In this document: in pieces, positions 17,124 through 23,377 of the stretch
Layout of the letters: each line of letters starts with the position of its first letter
Numbering within the stretch: position 1 is the first letter of the stretch
Assembly: GCA_964453155.1 (NCBI GenBank)
Contig: CAYVQU010000061.1
Coordinates: 1 to 27,225, forward strand
From: CAYVQU01 sp964453155
GTDB taxonomy: Bacteria > Chloroflexota > Anaerolineae > Anaerolineales > UBA11858
Direction: 5' to 3'
DNA length: 27,225 bases
Position numbers and translations under genes: made by a program
Notes under the pieces: generated by a model
Seen by the model: only the letters and a program-made list of their open reading frames with translations
What the model was told of the DNA's origin: nothing
The model's database searches: none

Positions 17124-17154
17124 GTCTGGTATTCACCACGTTTCACGCATCACG
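17106..17154. repeat. family F hairpin at the hydrolase 3' end
   Basis: GTGAAACGTG (17106-17115) pairs perfectly with CACGTTTCAC (17137-17146). In an alternative register CGTGAAGCGTGA (17112-17123) pairs 11 of 12 with TCACGCATCACG (17143-17154). The stop codon of the hydrolase is inside the left arm. Confidence 0.7.
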
Positions 17155-17187
17155 TTCTCAAAATCAACCTGAAATTATTCATTTAGC

Positions 17188-17334
17188 AACTCATGTTACT
17201 CACGAAAGGAAAAACTGTTAGAAAATTCATCCTGAGTAGCGGTTAGCGTATCGAAGGGAAAGTTTTCGATTAACCCGCACCCTTCGATACGGTCCTGCGG
17301 ACCTACTCAGGATGCTGGTTGCGTAACATGAGTT
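17188..17334. repeat. family C repeat nested in an outer inverted repeat
   Basis: The outer arms AACTCATGTTAC (17188-17199) and GTAACATGAGTT (17323-17334) are perfect inverses. Between them lies a full family C unit (17226-17314) with inner stems CGTATCGAAGGG / CCCTTCGATACG and GGTCC TGC GGACC. It occupies most of the 235-nt gap before the biotin carboxylase gene. Confidence 0.75.
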
Positions 17335-17358
17335 AGCAATTATCCTAAGGATCATTCC

Positions 17359-18873
17359 ATGTTCAACAAAGTACTTGTTGCCAATCGCGGTGAAATCGCT
17401 GTCCGGATCATTCGGGCCTGTCGTGAGTTAGGCCTGGGTACGGTGGCCGTATATTCAGAGGCCGATCGGCAGGCTTTGCATGTCCGGTTTGCGGACCAGG
17501 CCTATTTGCTGGGGCCAGCTCCCTCGCGGGATTCGTATTTGCGGGGTGACAAAATCATAGAATTCGCCCTCGAAAGCGGAGTCGGGGCCATCCACCCTGG
17601 CTATGGGTTTCTGGCCGAACGGGCGGATTTTGCTCAGGCTGTTTTGGATGCTGGCTTGGCTTTCATCGGGCCGAAACCGTCGGCGATCGCGGCGATGGGG
17701 GACAAAATGGTGGCGCGTGAGACCGTCAAAGCTGCCGGGGTGCCGGTGGTGCCGGGGACCGAGGGGGAAGGTTCGCTCAGTGATGAAGAATTACTTGCGG
17801 TAGCGCCTGAAATTGGCTTCCCACTCCTGGTGAAGGCCACCGCCGGTGGGGGTGGCAAGGGGATGCGTGAAGTCCGTAATATCGAAGAGATGCCTGAGTT
17901 GTTGGCCTCCGCTCGCCGGGAAGCTGAATCTGCCTTTGGGGATGGCAACGTCTATTTGGAGAAACTCGTCGAAGGCGCGCGCCACATTGAAATCCAGGTT
18001 TTGGCCGATACTCACGGCAATGTCATTCACTTGGGTGAGCGCGAATGTTCGCTACAGCGCCGTCATCAAAAATTATTAGAAGAAGCGCCTTCAATTTTTG
18101 TTGGCGAGGATGATGAATTGCGCCAGCGGATGGGGGCCGTCGCGGTCCAGGCCGCCCAGTCGGTGGGCTACGTCAACGCCGGGACGATCGAATTCCTGGT
18201 CGATAAAGAGAAGAATTTCTATTTCTTGGAGATGAATACTCGTCTTCAGGTTGAGCACCCCATCACCGAGATGGTCACTGGGGTAGATATTGTCAAGGAG
18301 CAAATCCGGATCGCTCGCGGTCGCCAATTGGGGATCACCCAAGCAGATGTCAAAATGAACGGCTGGGCCATCGAGTGTCGGGTCAATGCCGAAGACCCTT
18401 ACAGTAATTTTATGCCCTCCACCGGGCGGATTTCTCACTCCCTGTTGCCGACCGGACCGGGAGTCCGCGTCGATACCGGTGTGTATCCCGGTTTTGAGAT
18501 TTCGCCCTATTACGACTCGCTCATTTCCAAATTGGTGGTCTACGGCGCGACCCGGGCCGAAGCCATTTTACGGATGCGCCGAGCTTTAGAAGAGTATAAA
18601 ATCGTCGGCGTCCGGACCAATATCCCCTTCCATCAAAATTTGATGGATTCGATGCGTTACATGGCCGGGAATTTCGATACTCGCTTTGTCGAGGAGCGCT
18701 TTTCCCTCGATGAGAAAGCCAAACGTAAAAACTTCAATCCCAAGACCGCGGCCATTATGGCGACATTGGTCGCTCATCAGCAAACCCAACGCACGGCCCA
18801 CGTGATTCAGCGCGGCAAACGGGATACCAGTAACTGGAAATGGGTTGGCCGCTGGGAACGGATGCAGAAGTAG
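17359..18873 (+). CDS. accC: biotin carboxylase subunit of acyl-CoA carboxylase
   Basis: 504 residues. ATP-dependent carboxylation of BCCP-biotin by bicarbonate. Opens with the classic VLVANRGEIAVRIIRACREL; the ATP-grasp glycine loop is KATAGGGGKGM at about 155-165; EMNTRLQVEHPITE at about 290-303 carries the catalytic Glu/Asn/Arg set. It is about 55 residues longer than E. coli AccC (449). The tail ends in SNWKWVGRWERMQK, like the linker that joins BC to the BT domain in single-chain alpha subunits, and here the chain stops there. AAGGA lies before the ATG. The BCCP gene follows after 109 nt that form a hairpin. Confidence 0.94.
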   Translation: MFNKVLVANRGEIAVRIIRACRELGLGTVAVYSEADRQALHVRFADQAYLLGPAPSRDSYLRGDKIIEFALESGVGAIHPGYGFLAERADFAQAVLDAGLAFIGPKPSAIAAMGDKMVARETVKAAGVPVVPGTEGEGSLSDEELLAVAPEIGFPLLVKATAGGGGKGMREVRNIEEMPELLASARREAESAFGDGNVYLEKLVEGARHIEIQVLADTHGNVIHLGERECSLQRRHQKLLEEAPSIFVGEDDELRQRMGAVAVQAAQSVGYVNAGTIEFLVDKEKNFYFLEMNTRLQVEHPITEMVTGVDIVKEQIRIARGRQLGITQADVKMNGWAIECRVNAEDPYSNFMPSTGRISHSLLPTGPGVRVDTGVYPGFEISPYYDSLISKLVVYGATRAEAILRMRRALEEYKIVGVRTNIPFHQNLMDSMRYMAGNFDTRFVEERFSLDEKAKRKNFNPKTAAIMATLVAHQQTQRTAHVIQRGKRDTSNWKWVGRWERMQK

Positions 18874-18883
18874 GAAAAAATAA

Positions 18884-18982
18884 CGAGTAGGGATTAGCCG
18901 CCAAGCGCTGGGAATGAGCCATTTTTTGTCAATGGCAAGCCCTAAAAGGGTAAACTGAAATTTCCAGAGGCTAACCCCTACG
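18884..18982. repeat. inverted repeat between BC and BCCP genes
   Basis: Outer arms CGAGTAGGGATTAGCC (18884-18899) and GGCTAACCCCTACG (18969-18982) match over 14 positions with one mismatch. Inner stems: GCCATT / AATGGC (18918-18923, 18931-18936) and CCCTAAAAGGG (18940-18950). The right arm ends exactly at the BCCP start codon. Confidence 0.7.
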
Positions 18983-19492
18983 ATGGTGAAAAAAATGAAA
19001 TACATTACAACCATTGACGAAACCGAATACACCATCGAAATTATCGATGACCGCCATGTGATTGTGGATGGGGTGGAATACGAAGTCGATTTTGAGTCGG
19101 TCAGCGGCCAGCCGGTGTATTCCCTGCTGGTGGATGGGGACTCTCACGAGGCCTATATTTACCCGGATGAAGGTGAGTGGGACGTGCTCTTGCAGGGGAT
19201 CCTATACCCCGCAATAGTCGAGGATGAACGCGAAAAGAGGCTGCGATCTTCGTTTGGGAGTGGGCCAGCAGTTACTGGCGAATACTTCCTCAAAGCGCCC
19301 ATGCCGGGATCGGTCATCTCGATCCCAGTTGAAGATGGTCAGGAAATTTTACAGGGCGACGTGCTGGTAATTCTTGAATCCATGAAGATGCAAAATGAGT
19401 TAAAATCGCCACGCGATGGGAAAATATCTCGAATTCGCGTCGCGGTGGGTGATAATGTGGAACGCAAGCAGACCTTACTGAGCGTCATCTAA
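18983..19492 (+). CDS. BT-BCCP biotin carrier subunit
   Basis: 169 residues (Met5 at 18995 is an alternative start). The C-terminal 70 residues are a biotinyl domain: APMPGSVISI at 105-114 and E-S-M-K135-M, with K135 the biotinylated lysine. The N-terminal 95 residues (VDGVEYEVDF, PVYSLLVDGDSHEAYIY, WDVLLQGILYPAIVEDER) resemble the BT domain that bridges BC and CT in propionyl-CoA carboxylase alpha chains. So BC and BT-BCCP, one chain in many carboxylases, are two genes here. No good Shine-Dalgarno before either start. Confidence 0.9.
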   Translation: MVKKMKYITTIDETEYTIEIIDDRHVIVDGVEYEVDFESVSGQPVYSLLVDGDSHEAYIYPDEGEWDVLLQGILYPAIVEDEREKRLRSSFGSGPAVTGEYFLKAPMPGSVISIPVEDGQEILQGDVLVILESMKMQNELKSPRDGKISRIRVAVGDNVERKQTLLSVI

Positions 19493-19528
19493 GCGCGGAT
19501 TTTCGATTGCGGAATGTGGAGGGAGTTA

Positions 19529-20140
19529 ATGGCAGGGAAAAATCAGGAACTAGAAGCTAAGTTTTATGTGCGGGGGTTAGAATCAGTTGAAAAGCGATTA
19601 CAAGATTTAGGGGCGGTATTGGTGCAGGAGCGCACTCACGAATACAATTTGCGGTTTGATACGCCTGATCAGGATTTGACGCGTAATGTGAAAGTTTTGC
19701 GCCTCCGCAAAGATACAGCCAACCGCATGACTTACAAAGGCCCGGGGGTCATGCTCGGTGGAGTCCGTTTGCGGCAAGAGATTGAGTTCGAAGTCAGCGA
19801 TTTTGAGAATGCCCAGGCGTTTTTGGAGGCCTTGGGTTTCGAAGTCGATATGATCTATGAGAAGTATCGGGCAGTGTACGATTTGGGTGGCGTTTTAGTT
19901 ACCTTGGATGAGATGCCCTTTGGCTATTTCGTCGAAATCGAGGGGCCCAACTCCGCCCAAATCCATGCCGTTTGCCAGCAATTAAACCTGAACTGGGCTG
20001 CCCGCATCAATGACAGTTACGCGGCCCTCTTCCAGGATGTTCAACGCAGCCTGAAAACTTCCATCCCCAACCTGACCTTCACCGATTTTTCGGAACTCAA
20101 CATCACAGCCAACCACCTTGGGGTTCACCTGGCTGACTGA
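19529..20140 (+). CDS. CYTH domain protein (class IV adenylate cyclase-like)
   Basis: 203 residues from the ATG at 19529, directly behind GGAGGGAG; an ATG at 19514 lies before that site and is unlikely. The CYTH signature ExExK is at the N-terminus (E-L-E-A-K in QELEAKFYV), followed by the tunnel-lining RLRKD, MTYKGP, RLRQEIEFEV, YEKYRAVY and EIEGP elements. CYTH enzymes bind triphosphates in a beta-barrel tunnel with divalent metals and act as adenylate cyclases, triphosphatases or inorganic triphosphatases. The length and the spacing fit the CyaB-like group, but activity cannot be told apart by sequence. Starts 36 nt behind the BCCP gene. Confidence 0.85.
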   Translation: MAGKNQELEAKFYVRGLESVEKRLQDLGAVLVQERTHEYNLRFDTPDQDLTRNVKVLRLRKDTANRMTYKGPGVMLGGVRLRQEIEFEVSDFENAQAFLEALGFEVDMIYEKYRAVYDLGGVLVTLDEMPFGYFVEIEGPNSAQIHAVCQQLNLNWAARINDSYAALFQDVQRSLKTSIPNLTFTDFSELNITANHLGVHLAD

Positions 20141-20212
20141 TTTCAGAGTGATCAACCACTTCACCATTCCCCCCCCCCTCACCACCCACGCGCCACCTTA
20201 AAAAATTATCAT

Positions 20213-20241
20213 TTGCATCTGCCCTACCCCCATGTTAGAAT
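20213..20241 (+). promoter_or_regulatory. promoter of the bifunctional nuclease gene
   Basis: TTGCAT (20213-20218), 17-bp spacer, TAGAAT (20236-20241) with an extended TGT before the -10. Transcription would start near 20248, 33 nt before the ATG. A run of ten C (20169-20178) lies 35 bp upstream of the -35. Confidence 0.65.
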
Positions 20242-20280
20242 AATTTCATTACATGAGAATGGTAGCTTAAGGATTCACAC

Positions 20281-20841
20281 ATGGAAATGGTAGAAGTAAG
20301 CATCGATAGCATTCGAGTCAGCCTGATGAACCAGCAGCGGATCGTGATTTTGCGCGAGGTCGATGCGGAACGTTATCTGGCGATTTGGGTGGGGGTTTAC
20401 GAGGCCGAGCACCTGACGATTGCGTTGCAAGATGTCGAGGTCGCCCGTCCTTTGACTTATGACCTTTTCAAAAATGTGATTAAATCGATGGATGCCGAGA
20501 TTTTACGCGTGGAAGTTGTGGCATTAAAAGATGAGACCTTCTACGGTAATGTCGTTATGCAAGTCAACGGCGAGATCCTTAATATCGACGCCCGCCCGTC
20601 AGATGCTTTGAACCTGGCGATTCGGGCCAATGTGCCGGTATTGGTCGCTCAGGAAGTGATGGACAGCGCCGGGATCATTCCCGAAGAAGATGAGGTGCAA
20701 CCCGAAGATGCGGCTGATGTAGATGCCACCGAACATACAGACACCAGCACCGAACGGCTTTCAGTTTTCGAAGATTTCCTCGATCAGTTGGAGTTGGGAG
20801 GAGATGACGAGGAAGATGACGACGAAGAGAAAGCGGCCTAG
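20281..20841 (+). CDS. bifunctional nuclease family protein (DUF151)
   Basis: 186 residues. Residues 1-130 are the BFN/DUF151 domain: ILREVDAERYLAIWVGVYEAEHL at about 23-45 and the highly conserved DARPSDALNLAIR at 103-115. Members of this family, studied in plants and Thermotoga, have been reported to cleave DNA and RNA; in bacteria the role is open. The C-terminal 50 residues are acidic with a short helix (RLSVFEDFLDQLEL) and a terminal D/E run, a common addition in this family. Own promoter and terminator make it look monocistronic. Confidence 0.88.
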   Translation: MEMVEVSIDSIRVSLMNQQRIVILREVDAERYLAIWVGVYEAEHLTIALQDVEVARPLTYDLFKNVIKSMDAEILRVEVVALKDETFYGNVVMQVNGEILNIDARPSDALNLAIRANVPVLVAQEVMDSAGIIPEEDEVQPEDAADVDATEHTDTSTERLSVFEDFLDQLELGGDDEEDDDEEKAA

Positions 20842-20863
20842 AACCTAATTACTTGAAAAAATG

Positions 20864-20892
20864 AGACGTCCGTTTAGGGCGTCTTTGTATTT
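20864..20892 (+). terminator. intrinsic terminator of the DUF151 gene
   Basis: Stem AGACGTCC (20864-20871) / GGGCGTCT (20877-20884) with loop GTTTA, followed by TTGTATTT. The stem is 8 bp with one G-U pair; the U-tract is imperfect. Confidence 0.6.
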
Positions 20893-20907
20893 AAGTTGGC
20901 TAGTTTA

Positions 20908-21181
20908 TTGGTTGGATGGTTGGTTAGAAACGATCCCACCCACAAACTAACCAACTATCAAATCATTAGGGCAATCGCATGTTCATGAAAACAAGGCGAC
21001 TGAAGTCGCGGCAACTGGCTCATATGCGCTGGCAAAACCTGCCTCCGCAGGTTGAAACCCAGTCGCCACTTCGACTTGCTCAGTATGAACTCCGGGCGAC
21101 TTCGCAGTTGTCGGTGCAGTTTAAACTGCCGTTTAAGGTTACATGCGATTGCCCTAAACAAATCATCCAACCAACAAACTC
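20908..21181. repeat. family E hairpin repeat, interrupted
   Basis: The left arm TTGGTTGGATGGTTGGTTAG is at 20908-20927. The right arm is split: CTAACCAACTATCAAATCA before 20966 and TCCAACCAAC after 21166. Removing the element at 20966-21158 with one copy of CAAATCA restores a right arm that matches the left arm on both sides of the joint. Confidence 0.7.
20966..21158. mobile_element. MITE-like element with 17-bp perfect terminal inverted repeats
   Basis: Ends TTAGGGCAATCGCATGT (20966-20982) and ACATGCGATTGCCCTAA (21142-21158) are exact inverses. CAAATCA flanks both sides (20959-20965 and, one base further out, 21160-21166), as expected of a target-site duplication. The 193-bp element has no transposase gene. 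It is full of small palindromes: GCGACT GA AGTCGC (20996-21009), AACCTGC CTCC GCAGGTT (21036-21053) and GCAGTTT T AAACTGC (21116-21130). Not linked by eye to a named IS family. Confidence 0.75.
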
Positions 21182-21186
21182 CGCGA

Positions 21187-21192
21187 TACAAT
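21187..21192 (+). promoter_or_regulatory. -10 element close to the dnaB start
   Basis: TACAAT ends 6 nt before the ATG at 21199, with no Shine-Dalgarno between. If used, transcription starts at or beside the start codon, giving a leaderless mRNA. No -35 consensus at normal distance. Confidence 0.45.
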
Positions 21193-21198
21193 AGTGCT

Positions 21199-22578
21199 AT
21201 GAGCGATTTCCCCGAATTTGATTCCGCCCCCACCCCGGGTGCCCAGGTTGTCCCCCAGAGTCGCGAAGCCGAAGAAGCCGTTCTCGGCTCGATTATGATC
21301 AATCCGGATGCCTATTATGATGTTGCCGAATTTCTCAAGGCTGATGATTTCTATATTCACCGTCATGCCTGGATTTGGGCCGCATTCGCGCGTCTCCAGG
21401 AGAGTCGTACCCCCATTGATATGCTAACCGTCACCGAGGAGTTGGACCAGCAAGGCCAGTTAGCCGAGGTCGGCGGACCAGCCTATCTGACGACGTTGAT
21501 CAACAACGTTCCCTCTTCGCTACATGCCGTGGCCTATGGCCGCCTGATTGAGCAAACGGCCGTCCGGCGTAATATGCTCGAAGCGGCCAATAATATCGCC
21601 AAACTAGCCTACGACGAGGAGATTAGCCTCGATACCGTCATGGACGATGCCGAGAAAGCCGTCTTTGGGGTCAGTGAACGGCGCGCGACCCGCGATCTGG
21701 AACCGATCAACAAAGTTCTCTCCGACTATTACGATCATATTGGCGAACTGGCCGCTCGCCCCGATGATATCCACGGCGTTCCCACGGGCTTTATCGATCT
21801 AGATCGACTACTGACGGGTTTGCAGCCTTCTGACTTACTCATTGTGGCCGGACGCCCGGGTATGGGTAAAACCGGTTTTGCGCTTTCAATAGCCAAAAAT
21901 GCAGCCCAGATTCACAAAAAACATGTCGCGATTTTCTCGCTGGAGATGGGCAACGATCAACTCGTCCAACGTCTCATCTCCCAGGAGACCGGGATTGACT
22001 CGCAGCGCTTGCGAACCGGCAAACTGGATGAAGATGAATGGCCCCTTTTCACCCATGCCGTGGAAGTTATGAGTGATACCCGCATTTTTCTGGACGACAC
22101 CCCGGCGATTACACCCCTCCAACTCCGGACCAAGTGCCGCCGCTTGCACCTGGAACACCGCATTGACCTGATCATCATCGACTATCTTCAGTTAATGTCA
22201 GGCGACACCCGCAACGATAATCGCGTTCAAGAGGTTTCTTATATTTCGCGGAACCTGAAAGTTCTGGCCCGCGAGTTGAACGTCCCTGTGATCGCCGCCG
22301 CCCAGCTTTCCCGTGCCGTTGAGCAGCGTGCCGATAAAAAACCGGTGCTCTCCGACTTGCGCGAATCCGGATCCCTGGAGCAAGACGCGGATATCGTCAT
22401 GTTCATTTACCGCCCCGAAGTTTACGAGGAAGACCCCGCGATGCAGAATGTGGCCGAGATCATCGTGGCCAAACATCGTAACGGCCCCGTCGGCAGTGTG
22501 CAGCTCATCTTCCGCAAAAACCTGGCGAAATTTGAAAACGCAGCGACTCATCATGTGGACCTTTCACAGGTGACTTAG
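21199..22578 (+). CDS. dnaB: replicative DNA helicase DnaB
   Basis: 459 residues from the ATG at 21199. A longer frame open back to 21052 would read through the MITE-like element and is rejected. N-terminal DnaB domain (about 20-125: SREAEEAVLGSIM, LTEELDQQG-like region, VPSSLHAVAY), linker helix, then the RecA-like C-terminal domain: Walker A GRPGMGKTGFA at 218-228 (K224, T225), Walker B LIIIDYLQL with D328, the RADKKPVLSDLRESGSLEQDAD segment at about 377-398, and arginine finger R427 in KHRNGPVG. It is the 5'-3' hexameric helicase of the replication fork. No intein. Followed by DnaD-like and DnaC-like genes, i.e. loader functions. Confidence 0.96.
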   Translation: MSDFPEFDSAPTPGAQVVPQSREAEEAVLGSIMINPDAYYDVAEFLKADDFYIHRHAWIWAAFARLQESRTPIDMLTVTEELDQQGQLAEVGGPAYLTTLINNVPSSLHAVAYGRLIEQTAVRRNMLEAANNIAKLAYDEEISLDTVMDDAEKAVFGVSERRATRDLEPINKVLSDYYDHIGELAARPDDIHGVPTGFIDLDRLLTGLQPSDLLIVAGRPGMGKTGFALSIAKNAAQIHKKHVAIFSLEMGNDQLVQRLISQETGIDSQRLRTGKLDEDEWPLFTHAVEVMSDTRIFLDDTPAITPLQLRTKCRRLHLEHRIDLIIIDYLQLMSGDTRNDNRVQEVSYISRNLKVLARELNVPVIAAAQLSRAVEQRADKKPVLSDLRESGSLEQDADIVMFIYRPEVYEEDPAMQNVAEIIVAKHRNGPVGSVQLIFRKNLAKFENAATHHVDLSQVT

Positions 22579-22597
22579 TGTCTATAAACTGGAAATT

Positions 22598-22661
22598 AAC
22601 CATAAAGGACACAAAGTATCACCAGGGTTTTTCTTCGTGTCCCTTCGTGTACTTTGTGGTT
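22598..22661. repeat. family A hairpin repeat, second copy
   Basis: The left arm AACCATAAAGGACACAAAG begins at 22598; the right arm, ending TACTTTGTGGTT at 22661, is its imperfect inverse and contains an extra CCTTCGTGT duplication. It lies between dnaB and the DnaD-like gene. Confidence 0.7.
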
Positions 22662-22684
22662 GGTTTTTGTTGAGTGATAGCAAT

Positions 22685-23377
22685 ATGACATTTGAAGGCC
22701 TTCCCGCCAAAGTCAATTTTGACCGGCTGCCCAGCCCGTTTTTCAGCGAACTTTTACCGCAGATCGATGATCTCGGTGAGCTAAAAGTGACGCTGTATGT
22801 CTTGTGGCGGCTGGACCGGATGTCAGGGGATTTCCGGTATATGACGGCCGCGGACATGTTGGCGGATGATCGGTTTATCTCTGGTTTAGCAGCCACTCCT
22901 GGGGAGGCCGAATCAGCCCTAACTGAGGCTTTAGGGCGCTGTGTAGACCGGGGTTCGCTCCTCCGGGCCGAGGTTCGCCAACGAGATGGAATTTCAACCT
23001 TATATTTTTTCAATTCTCCCAAGGGCCGAGTCGCGGTGGAGGCCATCCAAAATGGATCCTGGCGGCCGGTGGAAACTGAATCTCAGGTGCCGATTGAATT
23101 AGTCCCCGAGAAGCCGAATATATACCAACTTTACGAAGAAAACATTGGCCCCCTGACGCCCCTGTTGGCCGAAAGTTTGCAAGACGCCGAAGATGATTAT
23201 CCAGCCAACTGGATCGAAGAGGCCCTCCGCATTGCGGTAGAAAAAAACGTACGCAACTGGCGGTATGTGGAGGCCATCCTGCGCCGCTGGCACGAAAGAG
23301 GTTATGATGTCCGAGACCGAGAAGATCGACGCGACACTGAACAAAGTCGTCAAGAATACGCCGACTGGGAAGATTGA
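22685..23377 (+). CDS. DnaD domain protein
   Basis: 230 residues from the ATG at 22685; a GTG at 22637 would read through the family A repeat. The N-terminal half (about 5-115; FFSELLPQIDDLGELKVTLYVLWRL) resembles the winged-helix DnaD N-domain. The C-terminal part has the DnaB_2/DnaD signature: IYQLYEENIGPLTPLLAESL at about 140-159, then WIEEALRIAVEKNVRNWRYVEAILRRW, ending in the YxxxILxxW motif that binds DNA. DnaD acts in primosome assembly and remodels DNA at oriC in Firmicutes. Here it lies between dnaB and a DnaC-like gene, consistent with a helicase-loading module. The 3' end overlaps the next gene by 71 nt in another frame. Confidence 0.88.
   Translation: MTFEGLPAKVNFDRLPSPFFSELLPQIDDLGELKVTLYVLWRLDRMSGDFRYMTAADMLADDRFISGLAATPGEAESALTEALGRCVDRGSLLRAEVRQRDGISTLYFFNSPKGRVAVEAIQNGSWRPVETESQVPIELVPEKPNIYQLYEENIGPLTPLLAESLQDAEDDYPANWIEEALRIAVEKNVRNWRYVEAILRRWHERGYDVRDREDRRDTEQSRQEYADWED

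Noticed and set aside
2287..17314. Repeats considered as a CRISPR array
   Set aside because: They are dispersed inverted repeats in different gaps, not regularly spaced direct repeats with unique spacers, and no cas gene is present.
20966..21158. The element before dnaB as an origin of replication
   Set aside because: No DnaA-box cluster (TTATCCACA-like) or AT-rich unwinding region is present; terminal inverted repeats and flanking direct repeats fit an inserted element better.
21052..21198. 49-residue N-terminal extension of DnaB
   Set aside because: It is translated from the MITE-like element; DnaB homologues begin at about the ATG at 21199.
22637..22684. 16-residue N-terminal extension of the DnaD-like protein
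   Set aside because: It reads the right arm of a family A repeat; the ATG at 22685 fits the domain start.
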